Source: an uncultured Paracoccaceae bacterium
GTDB lineage: Bacteria > Pseudomonadota > Alphaproteobacteria > Rhodobacterales > Rhodobacteraceae
DNA length: 64,000 bases
Direction of reading: 5' to 3'
NCBI GenBank assembly: GCA_947493335.1
Contig: CANLQO010000002.1
Location: 434,001-498,000, forward strand
Position numbers and translations under genes: made by a program
The notes under the pieces: generated by a model
Told to the model about the DNA's origin: nothing
The model's input: only the letters and a program-made list of their open reading frames with translations
Database searches by the model: none
Part shown: in pieces, positions 33,577 to 44,444 of the stretch
How positions within the stretch are numbered: position 1 is the stretch's first letter
Layout: every line of letters starts with the position of its first letter

Positions 33577-35277
33577 TTATCGTACCAAATAGGGTTTTCG
33601 GGGCTGCGGCACGTTGTTGTCCGCAGGTGGATCGACGGGAAAATCGCCCATCAGATAGGGATGCATCCCCTGGTTCTTGAGGTTCTGCAGGAATTGGCCG
33701 AACCCCGTCAGATCGTGCATTCGGGGCGCCTCTGCCAAGCGTCCAAGCGTTTTGCCGGTCATGTCTTCGACGACGGTCTGCAGCGCCTCCATCGGCGCCT
33801 CGATAAAGTCGGCCATTGACCAGATGCGGACCCGCGCCTTGCCATAGGGGGATCGCAGACAGCTCAGGTGCTCGTTTTCGATCCGCTGCAATTCAGCGGC
33901 CTCTTGCCGCAAATCAGCAAAATTTCGATTGGACTGAAACAGCGGCACTGCCCAACTGCCCGTCACAACCGCGATTTGCGCATTCTTGTCGCGAGAAAGA
34001 TTCCAGCTCATCGCTTGATGATCCGTCGGTGCAAACTGGAAGGCCTGCCGCTCGCCCCGCGTGTTCCAGATCAGGTTGGTCAGGAACATCTGGGGATTGT
34101 AGTCCCGCAGTTTGACGTTATCCGTCAGCGCCCCGTGAAAGTGCTTTTGCCGCCCGTCAAATTCGACCCGGTGGTAATGATAGAGATGCCCGTGCACCCG
34201 CGCCCCGGTCATCTTGGCCAACCAAGGTTCAAAATTCTCAAAAAGCTCCGTAAACCCATGCAGAACCGAGAAGGGCTCGCAGGTGATACCGTTTTCCCAG
34301 TCGTTGTTGGGGAACCGGCTTTGCATGTACAGACCAGGTCGGCCACGCGTCCGCCGCTCTACCGCTTTGGAGAAGATGCGGTCGATCTTGCCTGGGTTCG
34401 GCTCTGCCCCTTTCATCACGGCCATATCGTCATTCAGAAAGGTGCTGTACAGACGTTCCGCCTTGGGCCAGATCTTGCGCGCGACAAAGCAGTCTGAACG
34501 CCGCAGCAATTGCAGGTGATCATCATAAAAGATGTGCGGCTTCCCCTGAAAATCGAACTTGGACAGAGTCAGGGACCGGCTTTCAATCTGTTGCGAGTAA
34601 AGCCGTGACAGAGTCTGAAAATAGCTCTCATCCGGAATCCACACGCGCTTGAAATAGCGGTCATAGGTCGGCCGGTCAGGGTCCTGCAGAATGGCCGAAA
34701 GTGTCTGACGGGTCAGGCACCACCATTGCGATCCCATATGTGGCACAAGACCTTCGGGGATTTTGCGGCGAAACCCGATCCGCCGCTGCAAGGCGACATA
34801 GCGATCGAACAATTTCCGTTGCCGTTTCCAGGAGAATGGAAACCGCAGGGTAAAGCGTTCATGATCCAGACCGCCAACGGTCCAGGGTACGTCAGCGGTC
34901 GTGGCGCTTTCAATGAAATCGGTCCGCGGGCGGCTGGCCAGATAGCGCCGCAGCTCTTTCACAGGGCGCAGCGGCATGCAGGACCCGGACGCCAGATAGA
35001 CATGGCTAACCTTAGGGAAGGATTTCAGCATCAGCTCTGAAGCGGACTGTGCGGCGGCAACAATGCCCCAGGCGCCCCATTCGCAGCGATGACGTTTGCA
35101 GAACAGGACCTGACCCTGCAGATCATCAAAGGCCGTCTGAAATTCCGTGAAAACGGCGTCATCGACATTCTTGTCGACGTGAATCACAACCGGACAACCG
35201 CCCTTGACCCAATGTCGTGCGACAAGTTCCGCCCGGTCCAGTGCGGTGTGCACCAGCATGACGATCCCGACCGTCAT
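33577..35277 (-). CDS. GT14-like glycosyltransferase (core-2/I-branching type) with long C-terminal part
   Basis: 566 residues. Residues 1-260 match the core-2/I-branching N-acetylglucosaminyltransferase family: VMLVHTALDRAELVARHW at the start, HVDKNVDD, YLASGSCMPLRPV, GSQWWCLTR and IPDESYFQT. The remaining 300 residues resemble a domain seen on such enzymes in Rhodobacterales (DUF5928-like) and may act on the acceptor. No membrane segment or signal was seen. It overlaps the next upstream gene by 4 bases and precedes the sulfotransferase, so the two probably work on one surface glycan. Confidence 0.82.
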   Translation of the reverse strand: MTVGIVMLVHTALDRAELVARHWVKGGCPVVIHVDKNVDDAVFTEFQTAFDDLQGQVLFCKRHRCEWGAWGIVAAAQSASELMLKSFPKVSHVYLASGSCMPLRPVKELRRYLASRPRTDFIESATTADVPWTVGGLDHERFTLRFPFSWKRQRKLFDRYVALQRRIGFRRKIPEGLVPHMGSQWWCLTRQTLSAILQDPDRPTYDRYFKRVWIPDESYFQTLSRLYSQQIESRSLTLSKFDFQGKPHIFYDDHLQLLRRSDCFVARKIWPKAERLYSTFLNDDMAVMKGAEPNPGKIDRIFSKAVERRTRGRPGLYMQSRFPNNDWENGITCEPFSVLHGFTELFENFEPWLAKMTGARVHGHLYHYHRVEFDGRQKHFHGALTDNVKLRDYNPQMFLTNLIWNTRGERQAFQFAPTDHQAMSWNLSRDKNAQIAVVTGSWAVPLFQSNRNFADLRQEAAELQRIENEHLSCLRSPYGKARVRIWSMADFIEAPMEALQTVVEDMTGKTLGRLAEAPRMHDLTGFGQFLQNLKNQGMHPYLMGDFPVDPPADNNVPQPRKPYLVR

Positions 35278-36284
35278 GCCCAGTTCCCCTTTGACATCAG
35301 GCCCAAAATCTCAAGCTGCCGCCAGTTGATGTATTTCTCACTCCACTTACACCAAAGATCGGGGTCGTCGTCTGACGCAGCCGCGTAGGCGCGGTATTCG
35401 TGGCTATTGGCATAATGCTCCTGCCGCACCAATTCTTCCTTGGCCTTGTCGGCGAAGGTGCTCAGAAACTTGGTGTGCAGCATCACGCCAGAGGCTTTTT
35501 CACCACCCCATTCGTCGTAGACAAAGTTCAGGCCACGCGGCAGCAGCATATGGGTCGAGCTGACATATGCATAGCGCCGGTCCCATTTGACCAACGGCAC
35601 CTTGTTCAGCGCTGGCGCTCTTTCAGGCTCTTCCGCAAAAAAGGTCCGGGCTCTTGGCCCACCCTGAATCCACAGGTTCCCGAACATCGGATTGCGTTCG
35701 ATCGTGTAATTGCCGCTATCGAACCACTCTGCCACTTCCAGCGGGTCGTTTCCGCGTTGATAGGGTGTCTGGCTGACGGGCCCCTTGGGATACATATCCA
35801 GCAACATCGCGCCAAACGACTTGATCGACGACGCATCAAGCCAATCGGTCAGCGCGCTGAGCGGTCGGGTGTCGCAGAATGGATAGACCAGCAACTCGTC
35901 GGGATCAGCCACCAGACACCAGTGCCCGTGGCCATATTTGAACTGGAGCCAGTTCAGCCAATCGACCCCAAACCGCGCCTTTTTGTAACTTCCACGTGCC
36001 AGCCACAACGACACGTCAGGCTGTTCCTGCAGAAACATCGGGCCGCCATCGGTGCTTTCATTGTCAACCATGACAAAGTGGTTCACACCCATGTCGCGGT
36101 AGTATTGCAGAAAGTAAGGTAAGCGCAGGTCCTCGTTGCGAAACGTGGAAAAGACAATGATATCTGACGGCTTAATCTGGGCCGTCCGGTTCACCACCGG
36201 CGACAATTCCCTGCGCTTGCGAAAGCCGCGCGCGATCCAGCGTCGCCGCTGCGTTCGCAGTCGATATGTCTCCCAAACGCCCAC
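35274..36284 (-). CDS. Family 2-type glycosyltransferase (Glyco_tranf_2_4)
   Basis: 336 residues from a GTG at 36284 with AGGAACG just upstream. HFVMVDNESTDGGPMFLQ gives the nucleotide-sugar fold, and LVADPDELLVYP is the DxD-like metal motif. RARTFFAEEP and VKWDRRYAYVSSTHMLLP are later family blocks. The donor and acceptor cannot be read from sequence. It overlaps the GT14-like gene by 4 bases and is the second glycosyltransferase of the minus-strand run. Confidence 0.85.
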   Translation of the reverse strand: MGVWETYRLRTQRRRWIARGFRKRRELSPVVNRTAQIKPSDIIVFSTFRNEDLRLPYFLQYYRDMGVNHFVMVDNESTDGGPMFLQEQPDVSLWLARGSYKKARFGVDWLNWLQFKYGHGHWCLVADPDELLVYPFCDTRPLSALTDWLDASSIKSFGAMLLDMYPKGPVSQTPYQRGNDPLEVAEWFDSGNYTIERNPMFGNLWIQGGPRARTFFAEEPERAPALNKVPLVKWDRRYAYVSSTHMLLPRGLNFVYDEWGGEKASGVMLHTKFLSTFADKAKEELVRQEHYANSHEYRAYAAASDDDPDLWCKWSEKYINWRQLEILGLMSKGNWA

Positions 36285-36320
36285 TACGTTCCTTCATCTG
36301 TCCGCCACGCTTGTTGCGGC

Positions 36321-37487
36321 TTACCATCCATCCGTAAAGACTAGCTTGAAATGTGTGTCCCAGTCAGGGGGAGTTCTGGCCATTTTTGTGCCATTTGCCA
36401 CTGCCAAGTTTTTCTTCTTTAACGTCTTTTCCCATGCATAGCGGTCTGTCGGGTCCAGGTAAACGGCCCCGTCTCCCAGCACCTCTTTGCAGGCTGGCAA
36501 ATCGGACACGATGACTGGCGTGCCCAATGCTTGCGCTTCGACGGGTGGCAACCCGAATCCTTCTGCAAAAGACGGGAACAACAGCGCCTCTGCGCCGCGC
36601 AATAGCGTCGCGATTTGCCCATCCGTAAGGTTCGGCATTTCGACGACACCGGGAATGCCAGCATCCAGACGCGCAAAGACCTTTTCGTTCTTCCATCCGC
36701 GCCGCCCGCAAATCAGCAGCGTCGGCGGATCCTCCCACCCCTCCCAAATGTCCAGCAACAGCGCATGGTTCTTGCGTGGCTCAATCGTGCCGACAGTCAT
36801 AAAATACGGGATTTTCGGCTCTAACGCGGGGGAAATGGGCTCTGGCTTAGCCAAGTCGACACCCAATGGTGCAACGACCTGATCGGGAACAGTGTCGAAG
36901 TGGTACGCGCAATCCGCTGCGACCGCCTTTGTTGACACAACAATGCGACCAGCATGCCTTTCGACATTTGCCAGTTTGCGGGCAAACGCCTTCACTGTGC
37001 CTTCCCGCTGCATGTCGGGCAGATCAAGCGGGATCGTGTCGTGCACCAGGATTGTTGACCGTCCACCAGCCAACGAAATGGCTGCAAGTGTCCGCTGCGA
37101 CAGATTGCTGTGCCCGACGTTGTAGTAAACAAAAGTGCCCGACATCTGCCTGGACAGCATACCGCGCAGCCCATTGGGACGGCATCTTGCAATCGCGTGG
37201 TGGCGCACAAAGGATTGCCCGCGTTTCGCCGCATCAGTCAATCGCCGGTTCCATCGGGACAGCACATCAGGCCTTCTCCAATCGCCACTTTGATCGGCCT
37301 GCAGAAGTGCGGTCAGCCCTGCTTGATCCAACAGAACGTACCCCAAGGCAGTCCGGGCCAATCCTTTGGCCTGGGTATCCATTGCAATTTGCCGCAGGTA
37401 GGCAAATTCGACCCTGTCCACGCCGGTTGAAATCAGCCCGGCGCGGCTGACCAGCCGCGATACATCGATAAGGCGCTCAACCGTCAT
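36321..37487 (-). CDS. Family 4-type (GT-B) glycosyltransferase
   Basis: 388 residues. The C-terminal Rossmann half has YFMTVGTIEPRKNHALLLD, ALLFPSFAEGFGLPPVEAQALGTPVI and the final Tyr/Trp helix, the usual GT4 marks including the E-x7-E pair. The N-terminal half opens with STGVDRVEFAYLRQ, common in GT4 enzymes of capsule loci. It is a retaining transferase, sugar unknown. There is a 36-base gap to the following gene and 30 bases from galU. Confidence 0.9.
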   Translation of the reverse strand: MTVERLIDVSRLVSRAGLISTGVDRVEFAYLRQIAMDTQAKGLARTALGYVLLDQAGLTALLQADQSGDWRRPDVLSRWNRRLTDAAKRGQSFVRHHAIARCRPNGLRGMLSRQMSGTFVYYNVGHSNLSQRTLAAISLAGGRSTILVHDTIPLDLPDMQREGTVKAFARKLANVERHAGRIVVSTKAVAADCAYHFDTVPDQVVAPLGVDLAKPEPISPALEPKIPYFMTVGTIEPRKNHALLLDIWEGWEDPPTLLICGRRGWKNEKVFARLDAGIPGVVEMPNLTDGQIATLLRGAEALLFPSFAEGFGLPPVEAQALGTPVIVSDLPACKEVLGDGAVYLDPTDRYAWEKTLKKKNLAVANGTKMARTPPDWDTHFKLVFTDGW

Positions 37488-37517
37488 GTTCGCGCCCTGC
37501 TGGCGCGAAAACAGTGT

Positions 37518-38411
37518 CTATTGCGCCGCATTCTTCAAGGAAATCATCTGGCTCAGATACCGTGCAAAGTCGTCTTTGAGCTGCGGATGTGCCAATGCAA
37601 AGGCCACTGTCGCCTCAAGGTAACCAGCCTTGGACCCACAGTCATACCGCTGCCCATCGAAAAGGAAACCATAGACGTCGCGACCTTGGGTGATCTCGGC
37701 GGCGATGGCGTCGGTCAATTGCACTTCGCCTCCGGCACCCTTTTCGACCTTGCTGATGTTTTGCAGAACCTTTGGCGTCAGAATATAGCGGCCAATCACT
37801 GCCAGATTTGACGGTGCTTTGCCCTCGGCCGGTTTTTCGACCATGCCTTTCACGGACACCACCCGCCCGTTTTCCGATGCCACATCCAGCACGCCATAGG
37901 CCTTCGTCTGCTCTGGCGAGACTTCCATCGCGGCAACCATTGCGCCACCGGTTTCGTGATAAGCCTCGACCATCTGCTGCAAACAGGGCTTTTCGCCCGC
38001 AATGACATCATCGGGAAGCATTACGGCAAAGGGTTCGTTTCCGATCAGGCGACGGCCACACCACACGGCGTGACCCAGACCCATGGCTTTGTGCTGGCGG
38101 ATATATGCAATCGCCCCGCTTTCCATATTGGTGCTTTTCAGCACCTCCAAAAGTTCATCCTTGCCTGCCTTGCGAAGTGAAGACTCCAGATCAGGCGCGT
38201 GGTCAAAGTAGTCTTCCAGCGCGGACTTGCCCCGCGACGTCACAAAGATGAATTCCTTGATCCCGGCTGCCCGCGCCTCATCAATGGCGTATTGGATCAA
38301 TGGACGGTCAACCAGAGTCATGATTTCTTTCGGAACCGATTTTGTAGCGGGCAGAAAACGCGTGCCCAATCCGGCGACGGGAAATATGGCTTTGGTGACT
38401 TTGGTTTGCAT
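37518..38411 (-). CDS. galU: UTP-glucose-1-phosphate uridylyltransferase GalU
   Basis: 297 residues, the usual GalU length. FPVAGLGTRFLPATKSVPKE is the nucleotide-binding opening. EKPAEGKAPSNLAVIGRYIL and the GSKAGYLEA block near the end are conserved. It makes UDP-glucose for the transferases around it. Its promoter should lie in 38412-38502, where I could not fix the boxes. Confidence 0.95.
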   Translation of the reverse strand: MQTKVTKAIFPVAGLGTRFLPATKSVPKEIMTLVDRPLIQYAIDEARAAGIKEFIFVTSRGKSALEDYFDHAPDLESSLRKAGKDELLEVLKSTNMESGAIAYIRQHKAMGLGHAVWCGRRLIGNEPFAVMLPDDVIAGEKPCLQQMVEAYHETGGAMVAAMEVSPEQTKAYGVLDVASENGRVVSVKGMVEKPAEGKAPSNLAVIGRYILTPKVLQNISKVEKGAGGEVQLTDAIAAEITQGRDVYGFLFDGQRYDCGSKAGYLEATVAFALAHPQLKDDFARYLSQMISLKNAAQ

Positions 38412-38502
38412 ATCGGACCTGTAAGACGTGTCTATTATTGTGCTCTAAATGACTGAGGCGCGGAAACCAAGTGCCCCACACGAATCGACCATTCTTGAGC
38501 GT

Positions 38503-39717
38503 CTATGTACCATCAAATGGGCGAACTTGTGACAATCGAGCCGCTTCATGTGCAACCCGCGCCTTTGCCCGCCAGAAACGAAAGTGTGGCCCGGTCCTGA
38601 CAGACTGGCCAAACTGGCCGCCGCGCTGCACCCAAAAGCCATGCGGATCGAACCAGACACGATGTTTGCGCGTTGTCAGCGAAAACAGGAACAAAGTTAC
38701 ACGTGTTCCACCGCTCACTGTCTCAGCGGCCTGCGTCATCGCGCGTTTTGCCTGCCAGAAACGTGCACGATGGACCTCGTGGCCTGACACAGGCACATTG
38801 ATCGGCTTGAAATCGTCTGGACGGGGCAGTTTGGCATGTTGTCCAACCACCCGGTTCATCCCTTCTGTCCAGCCTCCATCAAAGCCGCGAAGCAGACGTC
38901 TGACGTCACCGGGCATCAAATCACCGGCCATCATATGGCGCAATAACCGTCGCCGTTGAGCCAACCGGGCGGGGACTTTGTCCGTCATTTCCGCGTGCTT
39001 GCGCTGGAATACCGCTGTTGACGCGCCGATCTCAGTCAAATCGCGCGGCACCCGGCCTGCTGTCCGCCGGTCACTTTGCGCAAATCCGTGATGCACTCTC
39101 GCTAAGGGAACCAGCGCCGTTTGGATCCCCGTTTCTGCAAGACGCATGTTGAGATCGGTCTCATCCAGATAAAACGCAAAGGCCTCGTCAAAGCCGCCAA
39201 TATCGTTCAGCAGCACGCGGCGCACCGCCATATTGGTGCCTTCGGTTTTGGCGATCACCCCCTCTTTCGGGTCGAAAACGCGGGGATCGTGACCCCAATC
39301 CTCAATCGCCTGCGCCTCTCCATCCGGGGCTACTTTTCGGGCCGCCCATTGCAGGCTGATCCCGTTGCGACCAATCACAAAACCGCCCGAAATCCCCACG
39401 TTCGGGTCTAAAAGTGGCGCAATCAGGTGTCTCAGCCAAGTTGGCTCGGGGACCGCGTCATCATCGATAAACGCAACAATCTCACCCGCTGCCTGTGCGA
39501 TGCCCGCATTCCGTGCGGCAGAGATATTGGGCTCTTCGAAATGCACCAACTTGATCCGTCGTTGAAAGACACCAAGGCCCGTTCGGCTTTCGGCATCGGC
39601 AACAACAACGACTTCAAATTGCGGATAATCCAGTTGGCACAGGCCAGTCAGGCAAAGGTTCAGTTCCGCCGGTCGGCCCCGGCTGACGACGACCACGCTG
39701 ACCGGCGGATGGGTCAC
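38503..39717 (-). CDS. Family 2 glycosyltransferase
   Basis: 404 residues from a GTG that overlaps the kdsB stop (GTGA). VSVVVVSRGRPAELNLCLTG is the GT-A opening, and AFIDDDAVPEPTWL is the DxD-type motif. EGTNMAVRRVLLNDIGGFDE and DETDLNMRL are the acceptor-loop motifs typical of GT2. The last 120 residues are basic and not assigned. Third gene of cysQ-kdsB-GT2. Confidence 0.88.
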   Translation of the reverse strand: MTHPPVSVVVVSRGRPAELNLCLTGLCQLDYPQFEVVVVADAESRTGLGVFQRRIKLVHFEEPNISAARNAGIAQAAGEIVAFIDDDAVPEPTWLRHLIAPLLDPNVGISGGFVIGRNGISLQWAARKVAPDGEAQAIEDWGHDPRVFDPKEGVIAKTEGTNMAVRRVLLNDIGGFDEAFAFYLDETDLNMRLAETGIQTALVPLARVHHGFAQSDRRTAGRVPRDLTEIGASTAVFQRKHAEMTDKVPARLAQRRRLLRHMMAGDLMPGDVRRLLRGFDGGWTEGMNRVVGQHAKLPRPDDFKPINVPVSGHEVHRARFWQAKRAMTQAAETVSGGTRVTLFLFSLTTRKHRVWFDPHGFWVQRGGQFGQSVRTGPHFRFWRAKARVAHEAARLSQVRPFDGT

Positions 39718-40514
39718 GCCACACCCATATCTTTCAGCATGGCCTCAATCCGGGGGACATCTTCGGGATTGTTCAACTCCCAGAACTGGCGCCCTCTTGC
39801 CTCGACCTCAACACACAACACATGCCGCCCCTGTTCAAGGAAACGTAACTGCTCCAAGCCTTCCAACTTCTCAAGCGTGCCAATCGGCCAACGCGGATAA
39901 GCGGCGAGCGCTGAGGGGCGGTAAGCATAGACACCAACATGGTGGAATACGGGCGTTTCAGCCTCATCTGTATAGGTCTGGCCCGTATACGGGATCACTT
40001 CTTTGCTGAAATAGAGCGCGTTGTGATCGGCACCAAAAACCGCAGTTGTTCCGCCTACACGGCCGGCAAGACGGTCTTCCAGAAATCCGCGCAGGGCACG
40101 GCCCTCTGTACGCAGCACTGGCGTCGCCACTTCGGCCACAGGATGGGCTGCAAGATCGCGTACCAGATCCTCAATGAACCAGGCAGGCGTCAACGGCGCA
40201 TCGCCTTGCAGGTTCACCACGATGTCGTAACCGCCACCCAGCGCATCCAGTGCCTCGGCGCAGCGTTCAGTCCCGTTCTGACAGTCCGATGAGGTCATCA
40301 CGACCTCTGCGCCAAATGCCTCTGATGCATTCTTGATCCTGTCATCGTCGGTCGCGACGACCACCCGATCAACACCTTGGACCGCCATCGCCGCATCCCA
40401 GCTACGCCGGATCAGGCTTCGCGCCTCACCGTCGGCACCGCGCAATTCCACCAGCGGTTTGCCCGGATAGCGGGTGCTGGCAAAGCGCGCAGGGATTACG
40501 ACGAGGACACCCAT
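39714..40514 (-). CDS. kdsB: CMP-Kdo synthetase KdsB
   Basis: 266 residues from the ATG at 40514, which overlaps the cysQ stop (TGATG-like); the preceding in-frame TTG is less likely. VVIPARFASTRYPGKPL is the CTP-binding opening, VVVATDDDRI and SGTxR-like CQNGTERCAEAL follow, and QGDAPL and HVGVYAYR are Kdo-synthetase marks. It activates Kdo for transfer to lipid A or capsule. The arabinose-5-phosphate step gene kdsD is 11 kb away in this window. Confidence 0.94.
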   Translation of the reverse strand: MGVLVVIPARFASTRYPGKPLVELRGADGEARSLIRRSWDAAMAVQGVDRVVVATDDDRIKNASEAFGAEVVMTSSDCQNGTERCAEALDALGGGYDIVVNLQGDAPLTPAWFIEDLVRDLAAHPVAEVATPVLRTEGRALRGFLEDRLAGRVGGTTAVFGADHNALYFSKEVIPYTGQTYTDEAETPVFHHVGVYAYRPSALAAYPRWPIGTLEKLEGLEQLRFLEQGRHVLCVEVEARGRQFWELNNPEDVPRIEAMLKDMGVA

Positions 40515-41311
40515 CAACCTTTGACCAGATCAACGCCCGGCGCATAGGCAATGAAGAACGGGTTGGCAAAAGTGTCTTTTCCGTAGGTCAACGGTGTGTG
40601 GTCATCGAACCGCACGACTTTGCCGCCTGCGCCATTCAGCACCGCATGACCTGCAGCGGTGTCCCACTCCATCGTGCGGCCAAGGCGCGGGTAGATGTCG
40701 GCCTCTCCGGTTGCAACAAGACAGAACTTCAAAGACGACCCTGCGCTCTTCATGTCTGCGGCACTGTATTTGCTGATATAGGTGTCGGTCGCCTCATCAC
40801 GATGAGACTTGGATGCCACAACCAACAAGGCCGAATTGTCCGGCTTAGACACTGATATCGGTTTGGTGTCGCCCGCTGTATCCTTGTCAAAAGGGGCCGC
40901 CTCTTCAACGGTCTGGCCTGCCGCATCGGTGTAAAACAACCGACCCTTGGCTGGCGCATAGACAACGCCCGCAACCGGTGCCCCGTCGACCACATAGGCG
41001 ATGTTAACGGTGAAATCGCCACGTCGCTTGATGAATTCCTTTGTGCCGTCCAATGGGTCCACAATCAGGAAGGTATTCGCACTTTCACCATGTGTTGCCG
41101 CCTGTTCTTCGGTCACCAGCGCCACATCCGGGAATGCCGCCCGAAGCCCGGCAGAGATCAGCGCATCAGCCGCCTCATCCGCCGCAGTGACCGGGCTATC
41201 GTCACTTTTGGAACGCACGTCGAAATCCGGGCTGTCATAGATTTCCATGATGACATCACCCGCCTCAAGCGCGAGCCGTCGCATCACTTTTGTAAGTTGC
41301 CCAAAGTCCAT
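40514..41311 (-). CDS. cysQ: 3'(2'),5'-bisphosphate nucleotidase CysQ
   Basis: 265 residues. An inositol-monophosphatase-fold enzyme with SPVTAADEAAD, VTEEQAA and the metal motif FLIVDPLDGTKEFIKR, then WDTAAGHAVL near the C-terminus. It removes 3'-phosphoadenosine-5'-phosphate, the by-product of PAPS-dependent sulfotransfer. Its place in the locus with a sulfotransferase 7 kb downstream gives a plausible link. First gene of cysQ-kdsB-GT2 and divergent from the ABC permease. Confidence 0.92.
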   Translation of the reverse strand: MDFGQLTKVMRRLALEAGDVIMEIYDSPDFDVRSKSDDSPVTAADEAADALISAGLRAAFPDVALVTEEQAATHGESANTFLIVDPLDGTKEFIKRRGDFTVNIAYVVDGAPVAGVVYAPAKGRLFYTDAAGQTVEEAAPFDKDTAGDTKPISVSKPDNSALLVVASKSHRDEATDTYISKYSAADMKSAGSSLKFCLVATGEADIYPRLGRTMEWDTAAGHAVLNGAGGKVVRFDDHTPLTYGKDTFANPFFIAYAPGVDLVKG

Positions 41312-41435
41312 GTCACATCCTGCCTACTGCCACACGCGCCCGATTGAAATGCGCGACCGCGGTCCTTATGATCTGCCGTCAAGCGAACAGCAAGAATTTC
41401 GTGTCATCAGGGGGCGACCCCGCAAAGGAACCGGC

Positions 41436-42257
41436 ATGTTTCAGGCCCCCGTCACCACCGAACGCCGACGCAGTGTCTTCGCGATGCTCGAGCTGATTTA
41501 TCACTCGATCGTCAGGGATATCCGCAAAAGCCACCGGAATGCTTTTCTGGGACTTGTTTTGAACATGTTGCAGACCGTGGTGTTTGTACTGACGTTCTAC
41601 CTGATGTATTCACTGCTTGGGCTGCGGGGCAGCGCCGTACGGGGCGACTTCCTGCTGTATATCATGTCGGGTATCTTCCTTTACCTGACCCATACCAAGG
41701 CGATGCAAGCGGTCATTCAATCCGAAGGCCCGGCATCCGCCATGATGCAGCACGCGCCGATGACGACCGCTATTTCAATCACTGCCGCGGCCCTGTCATC
41801 GCTCTATCTGCAGCTGCTGTCTCTCTTTGTGGTGCTGTTCTTTTATCACGTCATCTTCAACCCGGTCGTGATCGACAATCCCGCCGGCGCCATGGCGATG
41901 TTGCTGTTGTCCTGGTTCACCGGGGTCGGTGTCGGCCTGATCCTGCTGGCCCTAAAGCCGTGGATGCCGGACGTGGTCACGGTTGTCAGCTCGATCTATT
42001 CGCGGGCCAATATGATCGCCTCAGGCAAGATGTTCCTGGCCAACTCGCTGCCGGCTTCGATGCTGGTCCTGTTTGATTGGAACCCCTTGTTCCACACGAT
42101 TGATCAGGCCCGGGGCTTTGCCTTTATCAACTACAACCCACATTTCAGCTCTTCCACCTACCCGCTATATATCGGTCTGGCGCTTGTGGCGATTGGGTTG
42201 ATGGGAGAGTTTTATACCCGCAAGAACGCCTCGCTCAGCTGGGGTGCGTCGCGTTAA
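41436..42257 (+). CDS. ABC-2 type permease, polysaccharide export (KpsM/Wzm-like)
   Basis: 273 residues from the ATG at 41436 with AAAGGAA 5 bases upstream; an ATG at 41349 would add 29 residues. Six hydrophobic segments follow a cytoplasmic, positively charged start. The second-to-last conserved block FDWNPLFHTIDQARGF is the typical end of KpsM/Wzm permeases. The matching ATPase gene is not beside it, since dnaK follows. It should export the glycan made by the neighbouring genes. Confidence 0.85.
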   Translation: MFQAPVTTERRRSVFAMLELIYHSIVRDIRKSHRNAFLGLVLNMLQTVVFVLTFYLMYSLLGLRGSAVRGDFLLYIMSGIFLYLTHTKAMQAVIQSEGPASAMMQHAPMTTAISITAAALSSLYLQLLSLFVVLFFYHVIFNPVVIDNPAGAMAMLLLSWFTGVGVGLILLALKPWMPDVVTVVSSIYSRANMIASGKMFLANSLPASMLVLFDWNPLFHTIDQARGFAFINYNPHFSSSTYPLYIGLALVAIGLMGEFYTRKNASLSWGASR

Positions 42258-42310
42258 CCGCTTCGGGGGCGGATTCTTCGCAAAATCCCTTTGTTTCATC
42301 AGTGCAGGCG

Positions 42311-42340
42311 CTTGCAGCCCCCCAAACCCAACCCTATATA
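42311..42340 (+). promoter_or_regulatory. Heat-shock (RpoH-type) promoter of dnaK
   Basis: CTTGCAG (42311-42317) and CCCTATATA (42332-42340) with a 14-base spacer resemble the sigma-32 pattern CTTG..., CCC-AT-rich. It leaves a leader of about 100 bases before the dnaK ATG. The rest of the gap 42258-42451 shows nothing clear. Confidence 0.55.
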
Positions 42341-42451
42341 CGCGAGGTCTTGGGACGGGCGCTGCCCTTCCCACCAATCATGAACACAAGGCGCGGGTGC
42401 CGGAACGGGTTCGCGCCGCTCAAACCGCCTGAAGCTAAAGGGATTTGAAAC

Positions 42452-44368
<1,917 letters not shown>

Positions 44369-44388
44369 GGCTTCGGCCTAGCGAAATG

Positions 44389-44419
44389 GACCGGCCCCTT
44401 GAACCGGGCCGGTCTTTTT
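44389..44419 (+). terminator. Intrinsic terminator between dnaK and dnaJ
   Basis: Perfect 9-bp stem GACCGGCCC/GGGCCGGTC, 8-base loop, then TTTTT. Only 25 bases remain before the dnaJ ATG, so dnaJ must be reached by read-through; the hairpin may set the DnaK:DnaJ ratio. Confidence 0.8.
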
Positions 44420-44444
44420 CCATTCCCAAAGGGGAAGACTGAAC

